From positions 72,647,392-72,711,391 of the forward strand of contig NC_030684.2 of assembly GCF_000004195.4 (NCBI RefSeq): 64,000 bases of DNA. The letters run 5' to 3'. The stretch comes from Xenopus tropicalis (Eukaryota; Chordata; Amphibia; Anura; Pipidae). Position 1 is the first letter of the stretch, and each line of letters opens with the position of its first letter. The notes beneath the pieces were generated by a model. That model saw only the letters and a list, made by a program, of their open reading frames with translations. It was not told the origin of the DNA and ran no database searches. This document shows positions 12,330 through 23,644 of the stretch, piece after piece. A program made the translations under genes and the position numbers.

Positions 12330-12604
12330 CTTATTTTGGACTTTGGTGAATCGGGCCCTCTGTCTAAAAATAACAATAGTAATTCCGTGTCCAGAAACAT
12401 CACGCGAGTGACGTTTTTCCACCGGCAATACTACATCCACTACTGTATACTTTGCCATTGCAGGCCTTGTTGTTGCCACTGTCTTTTTCAACCAAGTGCC
12501 ACCTAGCTGTGTGAGCTTTTGCACATTCTGTCTAAAAATAACAATAGTAATTCCGTGTCCAGAAACATCACCCAAGTTGTTGTTGTTTTGTAAAAATAAA
12601 AAAA

Positions 12605-15600
12605 ATGGCAGGCAAAGGCAGGTGTAAGGATACTTACTGTGTTCGCCGCTCGGTCCGCTATCAGCATGGGTTGCGACGCTCAGTGCGTGTCGCGACCTAA
12701 ACGTCGCGTCGCATTGTGCGCATCCTCGCGCCTACGTCTCGATGCGTGCGCATTTAGTCGCGCGCATACATTGAGACAAGGCGCGCGCATGCAGGGCGAC
12801 TTATCGCGAGCGCACGCGAGCGAAGTGTCACGCGCACGTTCAGCGTCTGCGTGCCGTGCGTCTTGACGCGCGTCCGGTGCGTGCGTATTGACGCCTATTC
12901 CCCCTGGCCTATATAAGACTGATCACTATGCCTATCATTGCCTGGTTATCACGGTCTATTCCTGGATACCTAGCCTGTTCCTGCACCTGAATACTTTGTT
13001 TGATCCTGCTCCGCTTGACCTTCCGACTTCTCTCCACTCCTGACCTTGGCCTGTTCCTCGTTTATGAACCTCTGCTGCCTGACTCGACCCGGATCTACCT
13101 GACCAAGCCTTCGTTCTCCTCCTTGTACTTCGTTTTTGGCCTCACCGGCTACCCGTCACTTTCTCAGCTCCCTGTACCATCCTCAGGTGAGCTTGGGGTT
13201 GTGTGGGGCGCTCGTGGGTCTCTCTAACTACGCACTTGATCTTGCCCGGTAAGCCTGACAGAATAACCAGGCCAAAGAGATGGATCAAGAAGAGGGACCT
13301 GATACTCTTGCTTTGTTGTCCCAGCAACTGGATGCCTTAACCCAGGCAGTACAGGAGTTGCAGGGAGGGTACCACTCCATTCAAGAACAACTGAATGATC
13401 TTCAGCTCCCTGCTGCTGTTGCAGGTCCCGCAACTGTTCCTCCTCGGGATCCCCAAGCCGGCCTTGCTCTTCCTGCGGGATTCGCGGAACCCAAGATTCC
13501 TCTTCCCGACCGTTTCACTGGGGACAGAAAGATTTTCCGCTCTTTCATGAACGCTTGTAAACTACTATTTACGCTTAAACCTCGAACTTATCCTTCTGAA
13601 CAAGCTCGTGTGGGTACAGTCATTTCTCTGCTACAAGGCGAGCCTCAGACCTGGGCCTTTCGGCTAATGGATCAGCAAGATCCGGTTCTGTCCCATGTTG
13701 AGACTTTCTTTCAAGCCATGGCTGTCCTCTATGATGACCCTCACCGGACATCTTCTGCTGAAACTGCCCTACGTTCTCTCCACCAAGGTCGACGTCCAGT
13801 AGAGGACTACACCCTTGAGTTTCGCAAGTATGCGGCTGATACTGATTGGAACGAGGCAGCATTAAAGCATCAATTCCGCATTGGTCTGTCAGAGAGCTTA
13901 AAGGACGAACTGGCTCGAACTGGTATTCCTGAGTCACTGGAAGATTTTATTCTACTTACTATCCAACTAGACCGGAGACTTCGAGAGAGGAAGATGGAAC
14001 GTCAGACCCTCACAGCTCCTTCCTGGGTCACACCTCGTGCTCCACCTCCTGTGCGTATGGTCCCTTCAGCTCCACCTCTCCCCGATCCTGAACCAATGCA
14101 AATTGGTGCCCTAAGGTCCTCTCTGTCCTCTGAGGAACGTCTCAGACATCGCCGCCTTGGGTTATGCCTCTACTGTGGGTTAGCTGGACATCTTCTTCGG
14201 GATTGTCCCACTCGTCCTACCATTCCGGGTAAAGATCTCAAAAGACTTAACTGTCAATCTAATTTGTGTCCCGCTCTGCTCCTCACAGTATCTCTTACTT
14301 TACAGTGGGAAGACAAGTCAGCGGAGCTACAAGCGATAATTGACTCCGGGGCCAGTGGATGCTTCATCGATGCTCAGGTCGTGAAATCATTCCTCATTCC
14401 TCTTCAACGTAAGAAGATTCCCATGTTAATCCATATGGCAGATGGGTCTTCTATCAACTCTGGTCCAGTAACACAAGAGACTTTACCCTTACAAGTATCC
14501 CTTAATAAAAAGCATATTGAGAGCCTATGTTTTGATGTTGTGGCTTCTCCTCTGTTCCCAGTAATCCTCGGGTTACCCTGGTTACGAGTGCATAACCCTT
14601 TCATAGATTGGTTTTCAGGAAAAGTGACTTTCTGTTCTACTTATTGTTCCCAAAACTGTGGGGAAAGGACTTCTCACCATTTTTGTGCTCTAGCGGACAA
14701 GGCTGACGTCCTTCCTGAACCTTACCGAGAATTTGAAGACGTTTTTGATAAGAAAGGAGCTGATGTTCTCCCACCATATCGTAAATATGATTGTCCTATA
14801 GAACTTCTCCCTGGGGCGCAAATCCCGTTTGGGCGTATTTATCCTCTAGCCGAATCCGAACTACTGGAATTACGCCGCTATTTGGACGAAAATTTATCCA
14901 AAGGTTTCATTCTTCATTCTACATCGCCCGCTGGAGCCGGGATCTTTTTTGTGGAAAAAAAAGACCATTCCCTTAGACCTTGTATAGACTATCGGGAGCT
15001 TAACAAAATCACTATTAAGAACAGATATCCCTTGCCCCTTATTCCTGAACTTTTTCAACAGATCAGAGAGGCAAAAATCTTCTCCAAGTTGGATCTTCGG
15101 GGTGCATATAATTTAGTCCGCATACGCAAGGGGGATGAGTGGAAAATGGCCTTCCGGAGTCGTTACGGTCATTTTGAGTACCTTGTCATGCCTTTCGGCT
15201 TATGCAACGCTCCCGCAACTTTTCAACATCTGGTTAACGACATCTTCAGGGACTTTTTGGACATTTTTGTAATCATTTACTTGCACGATATTCTTATATT
15301 TTCTAAGACTCTTTAAGAACATAGAAGACATATGAGAAAGGTCTTCTTACGGCTTCGGGCCCATCAACTGTTTGTGAAACTTGAAAAATGCCTTTTCAAG
15401 AAGACGACCATAGACTTTCTGGGTTTCATCATTTCCCCTTCTGGCATCCGGATGGATCCTAAAAAGATTTCTTCCATTTTGAATTGGCCGGCTCCTACCT
15501 CTAGAAAAGCTGTTCAACGCCTAATTGGCTTCGCTAATTTTTATCGCAGATTTATTAAAAACTTTTCTCAAATAATTCTGCCTATTACTGAATTAACTCG

Positions 15601-18600
15601 TTCTAATTTTAAATTTGTTTGGACTAGTCAAGCTCAGACTGCCTTTGAAATCTTGAAAAGACTTTTTACATCTGCTCCAATTCTTCGTCATCCAGACCCT
15701 TCCTTGCCTTTCACATTAGAGGTGGATGCTTCTGAGTCAGCGGTTGGTGCTATTCTCTCTCAAAGAGTAGGATTAAGGGATGAACTACATCCAGTAGCTT
15801 TTTTTCCCCGAAAACTCAATAAATCGGAACAAAACTATGATGTGGCGGATCGGGAACTTTTAGCCATCAAATTGGCATTTGAAGAGTGGCGTTATCTGTT
15901 GGAGGGTGCTAGATTCCCAATCCTCATACTTACCGATCATCGCAACCTTGAGTATCTACGTTCAGCCAAACGTCTAAGACCCAGACAAGCCAGGTGGGCT
16001 CTGTTCTTCATGAGATTTAACTTTCACATTACCTATTGACCAGGTGCCAAAAATATCAAGCCTGATGCCCTTTCAAGGATGTTTTCTGCGGATACCGATT
16101 CCACACAGAGGAGTGAGCCCATCCTTTCTCCTAAACATTTTCTTATGATACAATCCTCTTTAATGAACCAGTTGAAGGAAGCCTCTAGTACTATCTCTGA
16201 TCCCCCCGCTACAAAGAATGTATCTTTTAGGAATGGACTTTTCTTCCATCACAAACAAATTTTTGTTCCTCCTAACCTGCGACTTGAGGTACTTAATTCG
16301 GTACATGATTCTAAACTAGCTGGTCATCCAGGTATTAAAAGGACCACTGTTCTGGCCAAAAGACTTTTTTGGTGGCCTGGTTTAGCAAAAGACTGTGCAA
16401 AATATGTTTCATCTTGTCTAACTTGTTCCAGATGTAAAGACTCCCATATGAAACCTTTTGGATTGCTCCAACCTCTGCCCGTTCCCTCCCGACCCTGGGG
16501 ATCCATTTCCCTTGACTTTATCTGGGAATTACCACCCTCAGAAGGAAATTCTACTATTTTTGTTTGTGTCGATCGTTTGACCAAGATGTCACATTTTGTC
16601 GCCTTACGGAAACTACCTACTGCCGCTGAGACCGCAGAAATTTTCATTAAAGAAATTGTCAGGTTGCATGGTCTGCCAGATGAAATTGTATCAGACCGTG
16701 GGGTACAGTTTACCTCTCAATTTTGGAGAGTCCTGTGTAGAAATCTCCAAATTAAAGTATCACTTTCCTCCGCCTTTCATCCGCAATCCAACGGCCAGAC
16801 TGAAAGAACCAACCAAACATTGGAGCAATACCTTCGTTGTTATTCTTCCCATTTACAAGACAACTGGTTATCTTTGTTGCCTCTGGCCGAATTTGCTTAC
16901 AATAACTCTCACCATTCCTCCACTCAACAGTCACCCTTTTTTGCAAATTATGGTCTTCATCCTGCAGTTTTTCCTACTTTTATCTCTTCAGAGATTCAGG
17001 TCCCTGCTGTGCAAGATCATCTCACCTTCTTGGCCGCCAATTACAAAATGTTACAACAAACCATGACCAAGGCTCAAGCCGATTTCAAAACTTATGCTGA
17101 TAGAAGACGAAGAGATGTTCCTAAATTTAAGGTGGGAGATCGTGTGTGGTTATCAGCAATGAATTTAAAATTGTCATGTCCTAGTAGGAAGCTTGGTCAA
17201 CGTTTTTTGGGTCCTTTTTCTATTATTCGTCAGATTAATGCTGTGACTTTCCAATTGAGACTGCCGGTTTCTTGGCGCATTCATCCAGTTTTCCATTCCG
17301 CTCTACTCAAGCCTGTGGTTCCAAATATTTTCCCAGGTCGATTTTCTCCTCCTCCTCCTCCTGTTCTTGTGAACGGTGAAAAAGAATTTGAAGTTGAGAG
17401 TATTCTGGACTCACGAGTTAAAGGCAGACGAGTATTGTATTTGGTCAAGTGGAAGGGCTATGGTCCTGAAGAAAATTCTTGGGAGCCTTTATCCAACATC
17501 CACGCACCTCAGCTTCTGAGGAAATTTCACAGGACACATCCTGGTAAGCCGAATGCTTCTCGTGTCCTGAGGCCAGGATACTTACTGTGTTCGCCGCTCG
17601 TACCGCCATCAGCATGGGTTGCGGCGCTCAGTGCGTGTCGCGACCTAAACGTCGCGTCGCATTGTGCGCATCCTCGCGCCTACGTCTCGATGCGTGCGCG
17701 TTTAGTCGCGCGCATACATTGAGACAAGGCGCGCGCATGCAGGGCGACTTATCGCGAGCGCACGCGAGCGAAGTGTCGCGCGCACGTTCAGCGTCTGCGT
17801 GCCGTGCGTCTTGACGCGCGTCCGGTGCGTGCGTATTGACGCCTATTCCCCCTGGCCTATATAAGACTGATCACTATGCCTATCATTGCCTGGTTATCAC
17901 GGTCTACTCCTGGATACCTAGCCTGTTCCTGCACCTGAATACTTTGTTTGATCCTGCTCCGCTTGACCTTCTGACTTCTCTCCACTCCTGACCTTGGCCT
18001 GTTCCTCGTTTATGAACCTCTGCTGCCTGACTCGACCCGGATCTGCCTGACCAAGCCTTCGTTCTCCTCCTTGTACTTCGTTTTTGGCCTCACCGGCTAC
18101 CCGTCACTTTCTCAGCTCCCTGTACCATCCTCAGGTGAGCTTGGGGTTGTGTGGGGCGCTCGTGGGTCTCTCTAACTATGCACTTGATCCTGCCCGGTAA
18201 GCCTGACAGCAGGCCGCCACGCAGAGGCACTAGGGGCCGTGCTGCTATGATATCCTGTGGCCCTAGGAAATTGCCCAGTTTTCCGAAGGCACTTACCCTG
18301 AACTCCCAAAATGCTGAAGAGGTAGTTGACTGGCTTACACAGCACACCCCATCCTCTACTGTTTCTAACTTTGCCACAACATCCTCATCCTCCTCTGCTA
18401 TGGGCACCCCACGTACCACTTCCTCCACCACCACCGCCCCTTCTTCACTGGAGTCAGAGGAGTTATTTACTCATGAGTTTGTTGAACTGAGTGATGCGCA
18501 ACCATTATTGCCAGAAGAAGATGAAGGAGATGAGGACGTTACACCAGATATCATAATTCAGGCAGGCAACACAACAGAGATGGACATAAGGTGTGATGAG

Positions 18601-21408
18601 GTCCCTGCTGCTGCTGTCTTCTGTGAGCTGTCAGAAGAAATTGATGCATCTGAGGAGAATGATGACGAGGAGATTGATATTTTGTGGGTGCCCACAAGAA
18701 GAGAGCAAGAGGAGGATAGTTCAGATGGAGAGACGGAGAGTCAGAGAGGCAGGAGGAGAGTAAAACTTAGAAGAAGCAGGGACAGCTCCCAGGGAACAGT
18801 AGGGCAACAACATGAATTGGCACCTGTGGTCAGCCAGCCAACGCACCCGCCAACTTCTACTGTTACTGCTAGAAAGCCCACATCAAAAGGCTCAGCAGTG
18901 TGGCATTTTTTTAATGTGTGTGCCTCTGACAAAAGCGCTGTAATTTGCAATGAGTGCAGTCAGAAACTGAGTCTTGGGAAGCCCAACACCCACTTAAGTA
19001 CAACTGCTATGCGAAGGCACATGAACGCCAAACACAAAGCACTATGGGAGCAACACCTCAAAGGCAGCAGCCAAACGCTAAGCCACCCTCCTTCTGCTCC
19101 AGCATCTTACTGCTCTACCTCTGCTGTCCTTGACCCGTCTCAACCACCCTCTACTCCGCCTTCCACCTTGACCACCAGTTCCTGCTCATCTGCCCCCAGC
19201 CAAGTTTCTGTGAGTGCCATGTTTGAGCGTAAGAAACCAATGCCTCCGGGTCATCCCCTTGCCCGGCGTCTGACAGCTGGATTGTCTGCACTCTTAGCCC
19301 GCCAGCTTTTACCATACCAGCTGGTGGACTCTGAGGCTTTCCACCAATTTGTAGCAATTGGGACACCACAGTGGAAGGTTCCCAGCCGCAATTTTTTTTC
19401 ACAGAAGGGAATACCACACCTGTACCAGCATGTGCAGAGCCAAGTCACCGCATCTCTGTCATTTAGTGTTGGGGCAAAGGTCCATATGACTACTGACACA
19501 TGGTCCTCCAAGCATGGTCAGGGCAGGTATGTCACCTACACTTCCCACTGGGTGAACCTGGTGATGGCTGGGAAGCAGGGAATGCGTGGTTCAACAACAG
19601 TGGAGTTGGTGTCACCGCCACGGGTTGCATGCGGGTCTGCCACCACCTCTACTCCTCCTTTGCTCTCTAACTCATCTTCTAAGTCGTCTTCTAACTCGTC
19701 TTCTAACTTGGCTTCTTCCTCGGCTTCTTCCTCCTCTGCTGCTGTGTCCTCCTCCACACCTGTGCACCCCCAGCTCCACATAGGCTATTCGACGTGCCAG
19801 GTACGCTGTTGTCATGCTGTCTTGGGCATGACGTGCCTGGAAAGCAGAAACCATACCGGATCTGCACTCCTGTCATCTCTGTACTCACAGGCCGATCGGT
19901 GGCTGACCCCACATCAACTGAAAATCGGAAAAGTGGTGTGTGACAATCTGTTGGCAGCACTGAGACTGGGCAATTTAACACATGTGCCCTGCATGGCACA
20001 TGTTTTAAATTTGATAGTCCAACGGTTTGTCTCGAAGTACCCAGGATTGCAGGACATTCTCAGGCAGTCCAGGAAGGTGTCTGGCCATTTCAGACGTTCC
20101 TACACAGCCATGGCATGCCTTGCTGACATTCAGCGGCGGCACAAGTTGCCAGTCAGGCGTTTAATTTGCAACAGCCAGACTCACTGGAATTCCACGCTAA
20201 TGATGTTTGAACGTCTGCTGCAACAACAAAGAGCCGTTAATGAATACCTATTTGAACTGGGTGGTAGGACTGGATCTGCAGAGCTGGGGATTTTTTTCCC
20301 CCGTTACTGGGTGCTTATGCGCTATGCCTGCAGGCTGATGCGCCCTTTTGACAAGGTCACAAATATGGTTAGTCGCACTGAGGGCACCATTAGCAACCTA
20401 ATACCCTTTGCTTTTTTTCTTGAGCGTGCCGTGCGACGAGTGACAGATGACGCTGTAGACCAGCGTGACCAAGAGCATGATTTCTGGGCGGAATCACCAG
20501 AACGTTCCCAGGCACCTGCTGCAATGCAGGGAGAGGTGTCAGAAGTGGAGTCAGAGGAGGAAGGTGGCTTTGTGGAGGCAGAAGACCAACAGGAGCAGGC
20601 TTCCCGGGGGGCTTGTGGTCACCTTTTGGGGAGCCCTGGTCTTGTACGTGGCTGGGGGGAGGAGACCGTGGTGGATGAGGACGTAGTCCTTGATAACGAG
20701 GAAGGGGAGATGGATACCTCTGCATCCAACCGTGGGAGAATGGGGTCTTTCATGCTGTCATGCCTGTTGAAGGACCCCCGTATCAAGAGGCTTAAGGAGA
20801 AGGACCTGTACTGGGTGGCAACGCTACTAGACCCTCGTTACAAGCATAAAGTGGCAGAAATGTTACCAACGTACCACAAGTCCGAAAGGATGCTGCATTT
20901 CCAAACCAGCCTGCAAAACATGTTGTACAATGCTTTTAAGGGTGATGTCACTCCACATTCCAGGGGCAGAGGTGCCGGTAATCCTCCCACGAGCACACCT
21001 GCAAGGACAATGCACTTTGGCCACTCTGTAACGTCAGACATGCAAAGTTTTTTCAGTCCAAGGCAGCGCCAGGACCCTTCTGGATCCACCCTCCGAGAAC
21101 GCCTCGACCGGCAGGTAGCGGACTACCTGGCATTAACTGCAGATATTGACACTCTGAGGAGCGATGAACCCCTGGACTACTGGGTGCGCAGGCTTGATCT
21201 GTGGCCAGAGCTGTCACAATTTGCCATAAATCTCTTGTCTTGCCCTGCCTCAAGTGTCCTCTCAGAAAGGACCTTCAGTACAGCAGGAGGGATTGTAACT
21301 GAGAAGAGAACTCGCCTAGGTCACAAAAGTGTTGATTACCTGACCTTTATTAAAATGAATGAGGCATGGATCTCGGAGGGTTACTGCACGCCGGAAGACT
21401 TGTTCTGA
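12605..21408 (+). CDS. hAT transposase (BED zinc finger), split by a Gypsy insertion
   Basis: The ATG at 12605 starts six codons (12605-12622). The Gypsy element with its GCAGG duplication then intervenes and the frame resumes at 18214, uninterrupted to the stop at 21408, so the gene would encode about 1070 residues. Seen: a long acidic and Ser/Thr-rich N-terminus; a BED-type finger near residues 236-280 ([18 protein letters not shown]); TTDTWSS near residue 434, the usual site of the first catalytic Asp; [10 protein letters not shown]; an acidic linker; and the C-terminal hAT dimerisation block near residues 1000-1060 ([14 protein letters not shown]). hAT transposases excise the element and make 8-bp duplications. 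No stop or frameshift is visible outside the Gypsy element, so it was probably functional until that insertion. Confidence 0.85.
12623..13260 (+). repeat. 5' LTR of the chromovirus
   Basis: 638 bp, TGTAAGG to CCTGACA, very rich in CpG between 12650 and 12880. It holds the TATA box and an inferred start near 12940. CAG/GTGAGC at about 13185 resembles a 5' splice site. Confidence 0.95.
12910..12949 (+). promoter_or_regulatory. LTR core promoter and inferred transcript 5' end
   Basis: TATATAAG at 12910-12917. GCCTGGTTAT starts at 12940, 30 bp from the first T of the TATA box, the usual start-site spacing. The same ten bases are complementary to the sequence just after the LTR (13263-13272), which supports 12940 as the transcript end. 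Confidence 0.65.
13263..13272 (+). promoter_or_regulatory. Putative self-primer binding site
   Basis: ATAACCAGGC, two bases after the 5' LTR, is a perfect 10-base complement of GCCTGGTTAT at 12940-12949, the predicted mRNA 5' end. There is no TGG-type tRNA primer site. The Tf1/sushi group is known to prime reverse transcription by folding the mRNA 5' end onto the PBS, and this arrangement fits that mechanism. Confidence 0.65.
13280..17722 (+). pseudogene. gag-pol of the chromovirus (Gag, PR, RT, RNase H, integrase, chromodomain)
   Basis: One reading frame of about 1480 codons from ATG 13280. In order: Gag with zinc knuckle [14 protein letters not shown]; protease DSGASG; RT ([11 protein letters not shown] at about 15085); RNase H ([21 protein letters not shown]); integrase zinc region (H..H..CLTCSRC), catalytic SLDF, SDRGVQF and NGQTERTNQ; chromodomain [17 protein letters not shown]. 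The frame runs past the 3' LTR boundary. Defects: TAA at 15314-15316, TGA at 16037-16039 (where CGA would be expected), and the RT box reads Y-L-H-D at 15278-15289 instead of Y-L-D-D. Gag and Pol sharing one frame resembles Tf1. Confidence 0.93.
17568..18208 (+). repeat. 3' LTR of the chromovirus
   Basis: About 641 bp, ending CCTGACA before the GCAGG duplication. TATATAAG is at 17858-17865. An ATG at 18178 (ACG in the 5' LTR) is in frame with the downstream hAT transposase; no stop lies between them. Confidence 0.93.
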
Positions 21409-21559
21409 CTGCCCATGCAGCTGTCCTTCTCTGCACGCCGCTTGACACCACACACAGCTGTCCTTTAGCGTCCTCCTCCACCACCGTACAAACTAGGGTG
21501 CAAATCCTACTGGCTTAATTTTAAGCCAAACTTTTTGGACAGGTAAATCCTGAATTTTT
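21409..21559. other. hAT 3' untranslated sequence
   Basis: Sequence after the transposase stop; no gene or repeat recognised until the 89-bp array. Confidence 0.5.
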
Positions 21560-22115
21560 CTGTCTTCTGTGCTTGGCACCCTATCTTAGTTCTTTGAAAG
21601 GGTTTGCCTGGGGCATGGTTGTGATACCATTTATCTAACATATTTTCTCTATCTTCTGTGCTTGGCACGCTATCTTCATTTTTTTAAAGGGTTTGCCTGG
21701 GGATTGGTTATGATACCATCTATCTTTGATGTTTTTTCTGTCTTCTGTGCTTGGCACGCTATCTTCATTTTTTTTAAAGGGTTTGCCTGGGGATTGGTTA
21801 TGATACCATCTATCTTTGATGTTTTTTCTGTCTTCTGTGCTTGGCACGCTATCTTCATTTTTTTAAAGGGTTTGCCTGGGGATTGGTTATGATACCATCT
21901 ATCTTTGATGTTTTTTCTGTCTTCTGTGCTTGGCACGCTATCTTAATTTTTTTTAAAGGGTTTGCCTGGGGATTGGTTATTATACCATCTATCTTTGATG
22001 TTTTTTCTGTCTTCTGTGCTTGGCACCCTATCTTAGTTCTTTGAAAGGGTTTGCCTGGGGCATGGTTATGATACCATCTATCTAACATATTTTTTCTGTC
22101 CTCTGTGCTTCAGTG
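21560..22115. repeat. 89-bp tandem repeat, about six copies
   Basis: Unit CTTCTGTGCTTGGCACGCTA through GGATTGGTTATGATACCATC; CTTGGCACGC falls at 21661, 21750 and 21839. The outermost units are more diverged. It lies in the 3' part of the hAT. Confidence 0.9.
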
Positions 22116-22856
22116 GCTGCAACAAAAAAACCATAATTTTTCAGGAATGTACACATTCCTGATTTTTCAGGGTTCTGCAACAGTGGCAAAATCGTATCTT
22201 TTATGGTCACCACAGGTGATCAAAAAGGTAGGACAAAACTGGGCCCACACCGCAGAATCAGTGTTTTTTGGTTCACGTCACTGTACATTGAATTACCTCT
22301 GCCTGACCGTGCACGTGCGCACAAGCACGGTGACTGCTAAACACACCACTACAGAAATATTCCCACCGACAGGACGAACGTCCTGGAGGTGACAAGCAAC
22401 TAGTAAAAACTATTATTCGCTCACTTGATGGTATCATTAAAGCTTTTTACGTTTTTTTTCGTTGCAGTAAACACTGCGTTTTGTCTTTGCGTGTGAACCG
22501 GCCGTAACCTTTACACGACTTGATTGGCATGTAGACGCCGGACTTTTTAAAGCAGTTTATTACATAAGTTTAGGAATGTAGTGTGATTTCTGCCCTTTAC
22601 AGCACAAAACGCAACGCTGTGTCAACAACGTAATTTTCAGAGAAATTTTTGCCCTTGATCCCCCTCCTGCATGCCACTGTCCAGGTCGTGGCACCCTTTA
22701 AACAACTTTAAAATCAGTTTTCTGGCCAGAAATGGCTTTTCTAGGTTTTAAAGTTCGCCTTCCCATTGCAGTCTATGGGGTTCGCAAAGTTCGCGAACGT
22801 TCGCACTTTTTGCCGAAAGTTCGCGAACTTTTTTGGCGAGGTTCGCTACATCTCTA
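22116..22856. other. Right terminal region of the hAT
   Basis: Non-coding. The last 220 bp match the left part of the MITE at 2234 in inverse orientation and end in the 16-bp terminal repeat. Confidence 0.7.
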
Positions 22857-23563
22857 GAAGAGAAAGAAGACGAAGCAGAAAGCGGGGAACACATAGAGGC
22901 ACCATCACTAATAGCACCCGATTCATCCTCTGTACTGGAGAATCTCACTGATTTATTTATTTGTGTTTTTTTTAAAATCATTTTTGTTTTATATCGTATT
23001 TTCGGTCGGAAATCATCCGATTTCTGTCCTTTGAAGAGTGGTAAGTAAACCCGCCCCTCTTTTTAGTCACATTTATCCCTATTTAATTTTTTTATTTTTC
23101 GTACCAGAATTAAATCCTCAGCCTTTCTAATCTTAAGTTTAAGATTGTTACATAAATCAATGTAATCATCTGCCAAATGGAATTTGGTTAGCTGTCTCCG
23201 ACAATCCGATAATTGTTTTTGGATCTGCAAAAGCTGACCCGTTCTGTATTCAATCAAAAGTCCCATCAGCCTCATTGAGCAGTCGGAGAGCACCAGATTC
23301 CATTTAGACATAAAATCATTCTCATTGATAGCAAAGGAGGGTGTTTTATGAATTCGTAAGCCCCGAGGTATAATTTTAAGTTCAGTATATTTTTCTACTG
23401 ACGCTATATCCCACCATAGATTCATTTCTTTAAGGGAAAGTCCCTCCAAGTCACGAAACATAACATTCAAAGGTAGATCAATTTCACTTTCATGCAGACG
23501 CCCAGAGAAAGCCTCTTCCAGGCGCTGCCGGCGTTCATTAGTATACTGAGTAAAATCAAACAA
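22857..23563 (-). pseudogene. PLE N-terminal coding region
   Basis: The minus frame from ATG 23563 gives 166 residues (FDFTQYTNERRQRLEEAF; WDIASVEKYTELK; ending KIKKLNRDKCD) to a stop at 23063. A further frame at 22865-22981 (KKTQINKSVRFSSTEDESG, SASSSFSS) joins across the hAT to 5707. About 80 bases between the two have stops, so either a small intron or decay is present. No domain recognised; position fits the variable PLE N-terminus. Confidence 0.65.
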
Positions 23564-23644
23564 ACAAGGGGCAACGTCTGATTATGTCTCACCCTGTGAG
23601 GCGCTAGACATAATTGGTGAGACTTATAAGCAGCTGCTATGTGT

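Larger units (their letters stand above)
10805..12358. mobile_element. Harbinger-type MITE (outer), 1554 bp
   Basis: Ends GGGCCCGATTCAC and GTGAATCGGGCCC with 3-bp duplication TCT (10802-10804, 12359-12361), inserted in a satellite unit. The left 460 bp form a long foldback: TAGCATGCGTTAAAAATCTT near 10846 pairs with its complement near 11240, the arms being about 200 bp. A second MITE sits near its right end. The GGGCC..TTCACTAAAG terminus is shared with the Harbinger elements at 27430 and 39026. Confidence 0.85.
6836..12575. repeat. 168-bp satellite array in the hAT 5' region, interrupted by MITEs
   Basis: Seen in three blocks: 6836-6918 (partial), 8044-10804 (about 16 units) and 12359-12575. 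Landmarks ATTGCAGGCC at 8211 and 8379 give the 168-bp period. Diagnostic variants (TTTAAAAATA at 8621 and 9797) recur after 1176 bp, that is seven units, so there is a higher-order repeat. Because 168 is a multiple of three and one minus-strand frame lacks stops, the array reads as an 835-residue open frame (7979-10486). I consider this a by-product, since repeat families of this length often do so and there is no start or domain evidence. Confidence 0.9.
12623..18208 (+). mobile_element. Ty3/Gypsy chromovirus (Tf1/sushi-like), complete with two LTRs
   Basis: Flanked by a perfect 5-bp duplication GCAGG (12618-12622 and 18209-18213). LTRs are 12623-13260 and about 17568-18208, TG..CA, differing by roughly eleven substitutions and one 3-bp indel by eye. 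The internal region has one gag-pol frame ending in an integrase with chromodomain, the mark of chromoviruses. No envelope gene. Coding is broken by two in-frame stops and an altered RT active site. Confidence 0.95.
5711..22856 (+). mobile_element. Large autonomous hAT transposon carrying nested insertions
   Basis: Left end GAGATGTAGCGAACTGTTCG, right end (inverted) TAGAGATGTAGCGAACC. The right target duplication GAAGAGAA is at 22857-22864; on the left only GAA (5708-5710) remains. A 7-bp deletion between two CTC repeats explains the loss exactly, and the interrupted PLE coding sequence rejoins across the element (SSFSS / SQRDREK). Inside are a promoter, 103-bp repeats, a 168-bp satellite, MITEs, the transposase gene split by a Gypsy element, and 89-bp repeats. 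Without the Gypsy and MITE insertions it would be roughly 9 kb. Confidence 0.85.

Noticed and set aside
12639..12866. 75-residue ORF found identically in both LTRs (also 17587-17814)
   Set aside because: Lies in the CpG-rich U3 of the LTR upstream of the TATA box; no evidence of coding.
18151..18213. Start of the hAT transposase at 18151
   Set aside because: 18151 is GTG inside the 3' LTR. The original start is ATG 12605; the possible LTR-derived start is ATG 18178.
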